Counted from the first letter of the stretch, positions 8,193-16,893 are shown. The stretch: 47,740 bases of DNA from Candidatus Zixiibacteriota bacterium (GCA_024641335.1 JAHEDG010000019.1:1-47740), one strand, 5' to 3'. The notes: generated by a model from the sequence alone, not told the origin. Numbers and translations: made by a program.

Positions 8193-9430
8193 TTATTGCC
8201 ACCTCCTCCGTTTTGCCGCGAATATAAATCATATTCGATTCTTCCATAAAACCGAACGTCAGAACTGTAAAAAGCATTGGTCAGGTACTGAATATCGCTT
8301 CTCAAACCCAGATTTTGCAGGAGCTCGTATCTTGCCCCAATAGAAGAGGAAAAGGCGGTTTCGGAATCAGCCTCGTCCGAATCAAGTTTATAACTGTACA
8401 TATCGATATTGGCGAATACCTCCGCTTTGTCCATGATCCGAGCCCGCAGGTTCGCGTAAACTCCGAACTTGTTCCCCGCATGTCCGTCGCTGAAAACTAT
8501 CCCGGCGGATTGAGCTTTGTACGAGCCGCCAAGGCGCATATTCAAATCCTTGCCTGAATCGAATATGGTGTAGGCAAAAAGAACCGTTCCATACATATTA
8601 TCCGATAATTTTATCGACGGTGTCAGTCTGAATTGACTGTAAGGCTCGGCTTCGACCACGGAGAAAAAGTTGTTCAGATTAAAGGTAGGATGACTATATC
8701 TGTATTCGAGCCCCACGGAATGACCCGATGAGAACGCGTACCGCGGCCGCAAACTTACCAGTTTCACTCTCCTGAATATGATATCATAGTCCAGGCGTCC
8801 CGCTGTCGAGAGGCGGTCTTTTCTATATTGAAAATCGACCCCTGCCAATTGGGAATCCGTCTCTTCATTGAAATTCCGCTGAAGATATGAAAAATTCACT
8901 TTTATCCGCTTCATTCCCTTGAATTGGACCCGGGCGCCGTAAGCGTTGCTCTGATCCCATTTGCCGATTTCATCATAGGTGTAAAAAGTCGGTCCGGGGG
9001 TCATGCCGCCGAAGAGAGTCAGGGAAAACTGTTTTCTATAATTGAACCTGGCTTTGGCTCCATCCATTGTGAAGCCCCCGATTCCCTCGTATGTGTATTG
9101 CCGTCCTGCCTTGACCGTGAATTCGTCCCCCTTGGTGGAATACTGGAGATAAGCCCCGAATACCCGAAAATCGGGGTCGGTTCCCAGCTTGGACAGGATA
9201 TCCGATGCCATTCGTCCCCTTACATAAAACGACAAACCGGGAACCAGGGCATCCCTGATATCGAGCCTGACACCCTGAAGCGACCGAACGTAATTCTGTC
9301 TTTCGGGTAATTTCGTCTGATAAGAATAAAATTCGGAGTAAATATTACCCCTGATTGTTTGCGCCGATACCGGCGCCAGCCAGCTAAAGAGGCACAGGGC
9401 TCCTGATATCGCGGTAATTATTTTTCGCAA
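8189..9430 (-). CDS. Outer-membrane beta-barrel (porin-like) protein, probable partner of the 13-haem cytochrome
   Basis: A 413-residue protein with a clear signal peptide (MRKIITAISG start, cleavage after VSAQ near residue 24). Alternating amphipathic strands ending in aromatic residues follow for the whole length, as in an outer-membrane barrel of perhaps 16-18 strands. It starts at TTG with a strong GGAGG site 5 bases upstream. The coupled gene encodes a 13-haem cytochrome, so by analogy with porin-cytochrome conduits (MtrAB, Geobacter porin-cytochrome complexes) it may sheath the cytochrome. It is shorter than MtrB and shows no MtrB-specific motif that I recognise. An ordinary porin is the alternative. 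Confidence 0.78.
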   Translation of the reverse strand: MRKIITAISGALCLFSWLAPVSAQTIRGNIYSEFYSYQTKLPERQNYVRSLQGVRLDIRDALVPGLSFYVRGRMASDILSKLGTDPDFRVFGAYLQYSTKGDEFTVKAGRQYTYEGIGGFTMDGAKARFNYRKQFSLTLFGGMTPGPTFYTYDEIGKWDQSNAYGARVQFKGMKRIKVNFSYLQRNFNEETDSQLAGVDFQYRKDRLSTAGRLDYDIIFRRVKLVSLRPRYAFSSGHSVGLEYRYSHPTFNLNNFFSVVEAEPYSQFRLTPSIKLSDNMYGTVLFAYTIFDSGKDLNMRLGGSYKAQSAGIVFSDGHAGNKFGVYANLRARIMDKAEVFANIDMYSYKLDSDEADSETAFSSSIGARYELLQNLGLRSDIQYLTNAFYSSDVRFYGRIEYDLYSRQNGGGGNK

Positions 9431-9454
9431 AATTTCCTCCCTCGTTTGAACATA

Positions 9455-9482
9455 TTTATGCCATACTATATTATTCTGTCAA
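9455..9482 (-). promoter_or_regulatory. Candidate promoter of the porin-cytochrome-ccm operon
   Basis: A perfect -35 box TTGACA (minus strand, 9482-9477) is followed after 16 bases by CATAAA (9460-9455). Transcription would begin about 20 bases upstream of the TTG start at 9430. It lies between the lepB terminator and the first gene of the operon. Confidence 0.55.
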
Positions 9483-9557
9483 CATTTAATATCGGAATAA
9501 TTCAAGGCGCCTCTCCCGATAATTAGCCTAAATCGCTGAAAAATCGCCTTCAAAGAC

Positions 9558-9586
9558 AAAAAAAGAGGAGCCTCTAAAAGCTCCTC
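9558..9586 (-). terminator. Rho-independent terminator of lepB
   Basis: On the minus strand a GAGGAGC stem (7 bp, 9586-9580 with 9571-9565) with an 8-base loop is followed by seven T residues. It lies 25 bases after the lepB stop, the classical arrangement. Confidence 0.9.
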
Positions 9587-9611
9587 CCTGAAAAATTAGA
9601 TTGAGAAATCC

Positions 9612-10361
9612 TTATTTTATCGGACGGCCGATTCTCGACCAGCGTACCCTTTCGGGGAAGTGGTAGACATTATAAGCAACGCTCTTTAATATCGAAAAAG
9701 GATCTCCGGCGGATACCTCCGGCGGACCTGATGTTCCCATTGGGGGGTGATCTTTTTCGTTGTCCAGCTTGGGGTCCCACGGATTCCAGGACCAGTGGAT
9801 AATCATGGCTTTGCCCTGAACCAGTTTCCGATCCAGGAAGCCCCAAAAACGCGAATCGGCGGAATTGTCGCGGTTATCGCCCATCATGAAGAGCATACCT
9901 TTGGGAACCTCTATCTCGGGCATATTGTCACGGACATTGCGCCCCCACGACCCGGTATTATAGTATGGATATATCTCGCTATCCATAAATTGCCCGTTCT
10001 CCGGCAGCGCTATTGCCTTGCCGTCGACATATACCTGCTTATTCTCGATCTTTATTTTCTGCCCCTCGACCGCTATGCAGCGCTTAATGTAGTTGATGGA
10101 TGGATTAAACGGGTATTTGAATATGACTATATCCCCGGGTTTCGGGTCGCTTATGGCCGGCAATCTGATATCCGTGAACGGAATAGGCAGCCGCATTCCG
10201 TAAACGAATTTGTTGGCCAGAAGAAAATCCCCTACCAGAAGAGTATTCTCCATGGAACTGGACGGTATCTTATATGCTTCCACCACCGATATCTTGATCA
10301 TCAGGGCCATGATTAACGCTATCCCCAAAGATTTTGTCCAATCCCAGATAATCGCTGCCAT
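9612..10361 (-). CDS. lepB: Signal peptidase I
   Basis: Membrane-bound serine protease that removes signal peptides from proteins leaving through Sec or Tat. From the chosen start it has 249 residues. It has an N-terminal membrane anchor, the catalytic serine in PSSSMENTL, the general-base lysine in YIKRCIAVEG, and the box E motif GDNRDNSADSR. The ATG at 10361 is chosen because GGAGGAG lies 7 bases upstream; an upstream in-frame start at 10415 has no such site. It is a single-gene unit with its own promoter candidate and terminator, divergent from efp. Confidence 0.95.
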   Translation of the reverse strand: MAAIIWDWTKSLGIALIMALMIKISVVEAYKIPSSSMENTLLVGDFLLANKFVYGMRLPIPFTDIRLPAISDPKPGDIVIFKYPFNPSINYIKRCIAVEGQKIKIENKQVYVDGKAIALPENGQFMDSEIYPYYNTGSWGRNVRDNMPEIEVPKGMLFMMGDNRDNSADSRFWGFLDRKLVQGKAMIIHWSWNPWDPKLDNEKDHPPMGTSGPPEVSAGDPFSILKSVAYNVYHFPERVRWSRIGRPIK

Positions 10362-10423
10362 TTGGATTCTCCTCCGAATCGTTACTTTTAAAATGCCGCG
10401 AACTTTCGAAAACACGCTAATTC

Positions 10424-10452
10424 ATTTTATTCTACCGTGTTTCCGGTTCCAA
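10424..10452 (-). promoter_or_regulatory. Candidate promoter of lepB
   Basis: Minus-strand TTGGAA (10452-10447), a 17-base spacer, then TAAAAT (10429-10424). The predicted start near 10417 gives a leader of about 55 bases ahead of the lepB ATG at 10361. Confidence 0.5.
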
Positions 10453-10520
10453 AGTTCCGTTAATTTATCACCGACGTCGGCTTCAGTCAATATCGATTTC
10501 CGGTTTGCCGCTATTATCGC

Positions 10521-10549
10521 TTGCCATAAGGAATTAAATTGTTTATAAT
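10521..10549 (+). promoter_or_regulatory. Promoter of the efp operon
   Basis: TTGCCA (10521-10526), a 17-base spacer and a perfect TATAAT (10544-10549). Transcription would start near 10556, placing GGAGGT and the efp ATG at 10575 shortly downstream. This is the best sigma-70-type match in the window. It is divergent from the lepB promoter in the same 213-base gap. Confidence 0.75.
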
Positions 10550-10574
10550 CGGCCCGTGACTATATGGAGGTAAG

Positions 10575-11135
10575 ATGTTAAGTACGAGTGATTTCAGAAA
10601 AGGAATGAAGCTGGCCCTGGATGGGGGGCTTTATATTATAGTCGATTTTCAGCATGCCAGAACCGCCCAGAGACGGGCCAATGTCTGGACTAAACTGAAA
10701 AATCTCAAAACCGGACAGGTCATCGAAAGAACCTTTTCCGCCGGAGAGAATTTCGACCAGCCCGATTTCAGCGAACGTTCTATGCAATATCTTTACAACG
10801 ACGATGACGGCTTCCATTTCATGGATTCCAAATCTTACGAGCAGGTCGCTCTTTCTCCTGATCAGGTGGAAGATTCCAAATCGTATCTTCAGGAAAATGT
10901 CGAATACCGGATTCTCTTCTTCGAAGGGGTGCCGATCTCCGTCAATATGCCGTCAGCCGTGGAACTAAAGGTTATCGAGGCCGAACCGGCTGTCAAGGGA
11001 GACTCCGTTTCCAATCTCACCAAGAACGTAGTTGTTGAAACCGGATTGACCGTGAAGGCGCCCCTCTTTATCAAAGAAGGGGACGTCATCAGGATAGATA
11101 CTTCCGACGGTAAATATTTAGAACGTGTAAATTAA
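10575..11135 (+). CDS. efp: Translation elongation factor P with an atypical tip loop
   Basis: EF-P binds between the P and E sites of the ribosome and relieves stalling at polyproline stretches. The 186-residue protein has the three EF-P beta-barrel domains and aligns without gaps to Bacillus EF-P. It keeps DFQH, KLKNLKTG, MQYLY and the terminal DTSDGKYLERV. The loop that normally carries the modified lysine (KPGKG, Lys32 in B. subtilis) reads RTAQRRAN here, so the tip position is Gln32 followed by two arginines. GGAGGT precedes the ATG. The downstream nuclease starts 20 bases later, probably in the same transcript. It is not a YeiP paralogue, because the C-terminus is of the EF-P type. Confidence 0.95.
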   Translation: MLSTSDFRKGMKLALDGGLYIIVDFQHARTAQRRANVWTKLKNLKTGQVIERTFSAGENFDQPDFSERSMQYLYNDDDGFHFMDSKSYEQVALSPDQVEDSKSYLQENVEYRILFFEGVPISVNMPSAVELKVIEAEPAVKGDSVSNLTKNVVVETGLTVKAPLFIKEGDVIRIDTSDGKYLERVN

Positions 11136-11155
11136 TCCCGGAAAACCCGATCAAT

Positions 11156-11812
11156 TTGCAGGACGATTTAATCAAGGAGCGGAATTCCGGTCTGATCGGT
11201 ATTGATGAGGCCGGTAAAGGGGATTATTTCGGGCCTTTGGTTATCGCCGCCTGCTTTGCCGACGACGTTATCAACGCCCGGTTTGCCCAGATCGGCTTGA
11301 GAGAGAGCAAGAATGTCAGCGATAAGCGGGCGTTTCTCCTTGAAGCCGAGATAAAGAAAATAGCTCAATACGAAATCGTGGCCATCGGGCCGGAAAAATA
11401 TAACGAACTACACGCTAAAATCCGAAATCTCAACAAACTCCTGGCTTGGGGTCATGCGCGGGCGCTGGAGAATCTCCTTAATAAAGTAACTCCCGCCGAA
11501 GTTGTCGCCGACCAATTCGGCGATAGAAGCCTGATCGAAAACGCCCTCATGAAAAAGGGGCAGCTTATAAAACTGACACAAAGACATAAAGCCGAATCGG
11601 TTCCGGCTGTGGCTGCCGCATCGATTCTGGCCAGGGCGGAGTTCCTAAGACGGCTCGATAATCTCTCGGCGCAATACGGTATTAAACTGCCCAAGGGGGC
11701 CGGAACGCCGGTCGATCAGGCTGGACGGTTATTCATCTCCGCCAAAGGACGGGATGAATTGGGGAAAGTCGCCAAAACTCATTTCAAAAACACGTCCCGG
11801 GTTCTCGGCTGA
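11156..11812 (+). CDS. Ribonuclease HIII-like nuclease lacking the N-terminal substrate-binding domain
   Basis: A 218-residue protein with the type 2 RNase H fold. GIDEAGKGDYFGPLVIAA (about residues 15-32) matches RNase HIII more closely than HII and gives the first two catalytic acidic residues. Further motifs are VVADQFGD and HKAESVPAVAAASILAR, holding the later acidic residues. Such enzymes cut RNA in RNA-DNA hybrids. Full-length HIII (about 300 residues) has an N-terminal TBP-like domain that is absent here. The start is TTG, with no strong ribosome site, so translation may depend on efp 20 bases upstream. It could be called rnhC or an HII/HIII intermediate. Confidence 0.82.
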   Translation: MQDDLIKERNSGLIGIDEAGKGDYFGPLVIAACFADDVINARFAQIGLRESKNVSDKRAFLLEAEIKKIAQYEIVAIGPEKYNELHAKIRNLNKLLAWGHARALENLLNKVTPAEVVADQFGDRSLIENALMKKGQLIKLTQRHKAESVPAVAAASILARAEFLRRLDNLSAQYGIKLPKGAGTPVDQAGRLFISAKGRDELGKVAKTHFKNTSRVLG

Positions 11813-11923
11813 ATCCGGCCCGCGGCCGATTCGCGGGATCAAAAATATCTTGAAATACTGCCAGTCTGTTCCTAATCTTCCATAATGTCGAGTGTAATAT
11901 CGAATTAGGGGGGATATCCGGCA

Positions 11924-13096
11924 ATGCGGCCTCCAAAATCTGAATCCTTTATCGACAGACGCCGATTCCTGCGGGTAACAGGGGTTTGCCTCGGCTGCTC
12001 ATGTCTGCCGGTTTCATCGTCCGGAATACTTGATGAGATCGGGTTCGGTTCCCGATACGCGGCCGCTGACGATATCCCTACCGATGATCATCATAGAGCC
12101 GAGTTTTACAGAAAGCTGGATGCCCGTGAAATCGAATGCCTCCTCTGCCCGAGAAAGTGCCAGGTAGGGGATAAGGAGCGAGGTTATTGCGGTGTCAGGG
12201 AGAATATCGATGGCGAATATTATACGCTCGTATACGGCCATCCCTGCTCGGCCAATATCGACCCTATTGAAAAGAAACCGCTTTTTCACTACCTGCCCGG
12301 TACACAGGCATTTTCCATTGCCACCGCGGGATGCAATCTCAACTGCAAATTCTGCCAGAATTGGCAGATCTCCCAGTTTCGCCCCGAACAGATTCAGAGC
12401 ATGAGGATTTCCCCATACCAGATAGCTTCAATGGCCGCTGAGTACGAATGCCGATCTATCGCCTACACTTATTCCGAACCGACCATCTTCTATGAATACA
12501 TGAAGGACTGCGCTATTGAAGGCAATAAGAACGCAATTGGTTCGGTTATGATCTCCGCCGGCTTCATCGAGAAAGAACCGTTGGAAAAACTCCTTCCTCA
12601 CCTGGCCGCGGTCAAAATCGACCTGAAATCGTTCAGGCAGCAATACTATGACGAGATTTGCGGCGGTGATCTTCAACCGGTTCTGGATACCCTGGCAACC
12701 CTCCATGAATCAGGAAAATGGTTCGAGATTGTCTACCTGATGGTGCCGACGCTCAACGACGATCCGCGGGAAATAGAAGATCTTTGCGATTGGATAATCA
12801 GCCGGCTCGGTCCGGATATTCCGATTCATTTTACCCGGTTTCATCCTCAGTATCTATTGAAAAACCTTCCGGCCACTCCGGTGAGAAGTCTGGAGATCGC
12901 CTATGAGATCGCCCGAAAGAAGGGGATAAATTTCCCTTATATAGGCAATGTTTATGGCCATCGAGGGGAGAACACTTTCTGCCCCGGATGCGGCCGGGTC
13001 GTTATCGAAAGGCAGGGGTTCAGAATCGACAGGATATCAATAGATAACGGGTCATGCGCTGAGTGCGGACGGCAAATTCCCGGCGTTTGGACGTGA
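11924..13096 (+). CDS. AmmeMemoRadiSam-type radical SAM enzyme (AmrS family) with a twin-arginine signal
   Basis: The 390-residue protein carries the radical SAM motif CNLNCKFC (Cys137, Cys141, Cys144). An upstream cysteine cluster (C72, C75, C79, C89), IDPIEKKPL and two C-terminal CxxCG knuckles mark it as the AmrS family. The family often co-occurs with MEMO1 and AMMECR1 homologues; its reaction is unknown. The N-terminus has RRRFLR (residues 12-17), a hydrophobic cysteine-rich stretch and a plausible AAA cleavage site near residue 48, which fits a Tat export signal. Tat would suit a protein folded around an iron-sulphur cluster. It overlaps the next gene by four bases (GTGA). A second family member without this leader lies at 41660-42652. 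Confidence 0.85.
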   Translation: MRPPKSESFIDRRRFLRVTGVCLGCSCLPVSSSGILDEIGFGSRYAAADDIPTDDHHRAEFYRKLDAREIECLLCPRKCQVGDKERGYCGVRENIDGEYYTLVYGHPCSANIDPIEKKPLFHYLPGTQAFSIATAGCNLNCKFCQNWQISQFRPEQIQSMRISPYQIASMAAEYECRSIAYTYSEPTIFYEYMKDCAIEGNKNAIGSVMISAGFIEKEPLEKLLPHLAAVKIDLKSFRQQYYDEICGGDLQPVLDTLATLHESGKWFEIVYLMVPTLNDDPREIEDLCDWIISRLGPDIPIHFTRFHPQYLLKNLPATPVRSLEIAYEIARKKGINFPYIGNVYGHRGENTFCPGCGRVVIERQGFRIDRISIDNGSCAECGRQIPGVWT

Positions 13097-15147
13097 AAAT
13101 TAAATCACCAGGATTTTTCGATGCGGTTCTATTGGGCGTTTGTTCCATCGCCGCCCAAACCGTATTCGTCCGGCTGATACTCTCATCCCCAACGGCCGGA
13201 GAGCTATTCGCCGCCATAGCCATAGGTTCATGGATCGGAGCTGTCGGTCTGGGAGCCTTTTTGGGTGGAAAAATCAGCCCGGATCGACTATCCCGGCTCT
13301 GGCTATTCTCCTCGCTGGTTAAGCTTCCCGCCGCTTTTCTGATTTTTATATACCCTGTATTTTTTACCGGGATCCTCGATCCTCTCCGATTCCCGCCAAT
13401 CGTTCTCATAGGAATAGCTCCCCAGGGAATCTTATACGGCCTGCTTTTCGCCGTACTGATAAAACCATATTTTAAAACCTCACAAGTCTATCGGGTCGAA
13501 GCCGCCGGATCTTTTGCGGGAGGGATTTTGGCGGTAGTCTGGCTCTTTTTCGGCCTGGGAGATTTTGGCCTGCTGATCTTCCTTTCCTTTGTAGAGTTCT
13601 CCAGAACTATCCGTGGCAGGCTGGTCCCTGCGGCCCTGGGTCTGGCTGGATTAGTTCTCGGTATGGCCGTAAATCCTTTTCTTGATCGGTTAGCGTCCGA
13701 TATCCGCTGGCCGGGCTATGAGACCATAAGAGTAGCTCATGGTTTTTCAGGCCTGTGGGTTCGACATAGACGGCAGGATCAGGTAATGATCTCTCATAAT
13801 GGCAAGGTTGCCGGCTTTGCCCCTGACAGGGTATCGTCAGAGGAAGCCCTGCTCTGGCCGTTTATCTTCAAGCCGCGATCCACGCGGATACTACTTATCG
13901 GTTTCGAGGGATTGGGAGTGGCAGAATTCCTGCCCGGCAGGTGTAACGCGGTTTTTCTTGCCGGTGATGCCGCCTATCTGAAGCTCGCCGATACGGAAAA
14001 CCTCGAATATGTTGTCGCCGATCCTCTATATTTCTCGGCCTCCGAGAAGTTCGATATCGTCTGCGTTCGGTTGCCGGGTTCCCTTGGTCTCGGCGATTAC
14101 CGGATGGAAACCGATCTGTTTTTCAAAAAATGCCGATCATTTCTCAAAGATGACGGCATACTTTTTGTCAGCGCCGTATCCGATGAAAATTATATAGCCG
14201 GCAACCTGGCTCTATATCTATCGTCTTTAAAAAATACTCTGGAGCCATATTTCGGGCTTGTTCTGGTCATCCCGGGCCCGCGAGCCGGATTTCTCTGTTT
14301 TAAAAACCCGGGATCAGGAGATATATGCCTGGACCCTGTTTCCGGATTTCATCAATTGAATTTCGAATCGCCGTACTTCAATATGCCCCTGATTTTCAAC
14401 CGACTTGCCCCTTTCCGCTTAAGTAATTTTACTCAATCTATTACGGTCGAATCAGATCCTAATACTGTTTTCAAACCCTCTACGGCGCTGAATTATCTTA
14501 TCTGGCAGGGTTCCGCGTTCGGTAAATTCGGCCGATTATTCAAAGTATATAAAAATCCCTACCCGCTCCTCGGCCTCCTGTTGATTTTCGCTGTACCTGT
14601 CGCCATTGCCAGGCTGAAAAAAACCGAATTTCCCAGTATATCAGGGGTTTTTAACTTCGGATTTCTGGGGATGGCCCTCGAGATTTCCGTTTTGTACCTC
14701 TTCCAGTTGATTTTCGGGCTTTTGCATCTTCATATAGGGCTGATTATTTCTGTTTTCATGGCCGGTATGGCCTTAGGCGCTTATTCTGCCGATATAATTA
14801 AACGATGGATAATCCCGGCGGCGGTTTTTACGGCGATCGCCGCCATCTTTAGTGTGAGGTTTCTGTTGAACGCGGAATTTGGCTTGATCGTATCTCTTAT
14901 TATGTTGTATATGATTTCTATAGTTTCCGGATTTTCCACCGGGGCCGGATTCGCGTTCTTCGCGAATATCGATGCCGGCGGTCGGGGAAGAGGCGCAACT
15001 CTTTACGGGGCTGATCTTTATGGCGCAATGCTGGCAGCCCTGATCGTCCCCGGCATCTTGATATCATCGGGGACAAATGTTCTGATCGCGGTTATGCTGC
15101 TCGTGGCGATTCCAGCCTCGGCAACTTTATCCGCCAAAAAGGAGTAA
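13093..15147 (+). CDS. Membrane protein with a degenerate spermidine-synthase-like domain
   Basis: About 684 residues in three parts: roughly six N-terminal membrane helices, a central Rossmann-like domain resembling spermidine synthase or an SAM-dependent methyltransferase, and a C-terminal block of about seven helices. The nucleotide-binding loop reads ILLIGFEGLGVAEFL instead of the usual GGGDGG pattern, and the acidic catalytic motif is not evident, so spermidine synthase activity is doubtful. The GTG start at 13093 overlaps the previous stop as GTGA; an ATG at 13063 in the same frame is the alternative. Tight coupling to the Tat-type radical SAM enzyme suggests a shared function at the membrane. 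The substrate is unknown. Confidence 0.7.
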   Translation: MKIKSPGFFDAVLLGVCSIAAQTVFVRLILSSPTAGELFAAIAIGSWIGAVGLGAFLGGKISPDRLSRLWLFSSLVKLPAAFLIFIYPVFFTGILDPLRFPPIVLIGIAPQGILYGLLFAVLIKPYFKTSQVYRVEAAGSFAGGILAVVWLFFGLGDFGLLIFLSFVEFSRTIRGRLVPAALGLAGLVLGMAVNPFLDRLASDIRWPGYETIRVAHGFSGLWVRHRRQDQVMISHNGKVAGFAPDRVSSEEALLWPFIFKPRSTRILLIGFEGLGVAEFLPGRCNAVFLAGDAAYLKLADTENLEYVVADPLYFSASEKFDIVCVRLPGSLGLGDYRMETDLFFKKCRSFLKDDGILFVSAVSDENYIAGNLALYLSSLKNTLEPYFGLVLVIPGPRAGFLCFKNPGSGDICLDPVSGFHQLNFESPYFNMPLIFNRLAPFRLSNFTQSITVESDPNTVFKPSTALNYLIWQGSAFGKFGRLFKVYKNPYPLLGLLLIFAVPVAIARLKKTEFPSISGVFNFGFLGMALEISVLYLFQLIFGLLHLHIGLIISVFMAGMALGAYSADIIKRWIIPAAVFTAIAAIFSVRFLLNAEFGLIVSLIMLYMISIVSGFSTGAGFAFFANIDAGGRGRGATLYGADLYGAMLAALIVPGILISSGTNVLIAVMLLVAIPASATLSAKKE

Positions 15148-15222
15148 AACAACGAAACAGAATAGCCCAAACGGTTGTTCTCATTATTTGGAAGATACTT
15201 AATTTTGGATTTTGGAGGAGCT

Positions 15223-16893
15223 ATGAAGATGAAACTGAAAATAGGATCGGCGGTCGCGGCTATTGTTATTATCGCCGCCCTTTTCACCATTACATCCGCC
15301 CAAAGCTCCGGGGATTCCATCTATTCGCTGGTCAAGTTATCATCCGATATAGCGTTTAGAATAAACGCCCGCTATGTCGATCAGCTTGATATCAAGGATC
15401 TGGTTTATTCCGGCATACGGGGAATGATCGATAAACTCGATCCTTTTTCCGAATTTCTCGAAAAAACCGACTATGATCAGCTTATGGAATCGACCTCGGG
15501 CAAATATTCCGGTTTGGGTATGACCATATTTCAAAAGGACGGCTGGGTAACGGTTGTCGCCCCCATGGAAGGTATGCCTGCCTATAGAATGGGTTTGAGG
15601 GCCGGCGACCGAATCGTGGCTATCGACGGCAAATCGGCCAAAGGTATGTCCACCAGGGACGCTTCGGAGTTGATGCGCGGGGACGCCGGAACAAAGGTCT
15701 CCCTGAAAATTGAACGCGAAGGGGTGGACGAGCCGCTGGAATATACTATCGAGAGAGCGGTTATCACTATCAAGATGGTTCCCTACGCCGGTGTTATCGA
15801 AAGCAATAAGCGTAAAATCGGCTATATCCGTCTGGCCCGTTTCGGGGAGGAAGCGGATACCGAGTTGCTGGAAGCGATCGATAAAGTAACCAAAGAGAAA
15901 ATCGACGGTTTGATATTCGATCTTCGTTCCAATGGCGGCGGACTGTTGAACCAGGCTGTTAGCATCTCCAATTATTTTCTGCCCAAAGGGTCTGAAGTTG
16001 TTTATACCAAAGGAAGAAATTCCGATCAGAATCGCAGCCACTACGCTACCGATGATCCGAAGATCAAGGATATTCCGCTGGTTGTGTTGGTCAACGAAAT
16101 GTCGGCTTCCGCGTCGGAGATCGTCGCCGGAGCCATTCAGGATTCAGATAGAGGCGTTATTGTGGGCAATACCACATTCGGCAAAGGATTAGTTCAACAA
16201 ATCTATCAGCTTTCCGACGGGGCCGCGTTGAAACTTACTACCGCCAAATGGTATGTGCCGTCAGGACGGTGTATACAAAAGGACTCTCACTCGTCGCGCC
16301 ATCCCGATGAGATGGCTGAATCCGATTCTGCCGTGGTGGATTCGAGTACTTTCGAGTTGTTCCACACCAAAGGCGGACGGCCTGTTTACGGCGGCGGCGG
16401 GATCACTCCCGATATAGTTGTCGAAAGAGAGGAATTTTCGCCTTTGAAGATCAATCTCGAAAGGCTCTCCACGTTTTTCGATTTCTCCATTAAATACACC
16501 ACCGAGCATCCCGATATCCCGGCCAACTTCGAGGTTACCGACGCTATGGTAAATGAATTCAGAGCTTTTCTCAAAGATACCGAATTCTCCTATAAAAGCA
16601 AACTCGAAATCCAACTCGAAGACCTGCGGAAAACCACCGAACAAACATCCCGTGCCGATCTCTTCGGGAAAGAATTCGAGCATATCAGTTCGTTGATAGA
16701 AGAAGAGAAAGCCAATGAGCTCGATGCCGACGTCGACTACATCAAACAGAGTATCAAGCGCGATATCCTTACTCGACTTTACGGCGAATCATCGGTTTAT
16801 GAACAGCTGGTTTTGAAAAAAGATCCTTATGTCGAAAAAGCGGTAAAACTGCTATCCGAACCCAAAGAGTACGCCAGCATTCTCGAAGGCTGA
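15223..16893 (+). CDS. Carboxy-terminal processing protease (S41 family, CtpA-like)
   Basis: A 556-residue exported serine protease with an N-terminal signal or anchor (residues 1-26). A PDZ domain follows (about 93-165; YSGLGMTIF to LKIERE), then the S41 core with the catalytic pair Ser296 in SASASEI and Lys321 in FGKG, in the usual 25-residue spacing. A helical C-terminal extension of about 150 residues follows the core. The family trims periplasmic proteins and regulates cell-wall enzymes. The ATG at 15223 is chosen because GGAGGAG lies immediately upstream. The gene ends at a strong terminator. Confidence 0.93.
   Translation: MKMKLKIGSAVAAIVIIAALFTITSAQSSGDSIYSLVKLSSDIAFRINARYVDQLDIKDLVYSGIRGMIDKLDPFSEFLEKTDYDQLMESTSGKYSGLGMTIFQKDGWVTVVAPMEGMPAYRMGLRAGDRIVAIDGKSAKGMSTRDASELMRGDAGTKVSLKIEREGVDEPLEYTIERAVITIKMVPYAGVIESNKRKIGYIRLARFGEEADTELLEAIDKVTKEKIDGLIFDLRSNGGGLLNQAVSISNYFLPKGSEVVYTKGRNSDQNRSHYATDDPKIKDIPLVVLVNEMSASASEIVAGAIQDSDRGVIVGNTTFGKGLVQQIYQLSDGAALKLTTAKWYVPSGRCIQKDSHSSRHPDEMAESDSAVVDSSTFELFHTKGGRPVYGGGGITPDIVVEREEFSPLKINLERLSTFFDFSIKYTTEHPDIPANFEVTDAMVNEFRAFLKDTEFSYKSKLEIQLEDLRKTTEQTSRADLFGKEFEHISSLIEEEKANELDADVDYIKQSIKRDILTRLYGESSVYEQLVLKKDPYVEKAVKLLSEPKEYASILEG

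Noticed and set aside
11819-11837. 6-bp CCCGCG hairpin after the RNase HIII-like gene
   Set aside because: No T tract follows on either strand, so a terminator is not supported.
11858-11886. CTGCCA-17-CATAAT before the Tat-type radical SAM gene
   Set aside because: Plausible spacing but the -35 half is only 4/6 to consensus; noted without being called.
15148-15179. AACAAC/GTTGTT inverted repeat before the S41 protease
   Set aside because: Only 6 bp with a 20-base spacer and no matching copies elsewhere; not convincing as an operator.
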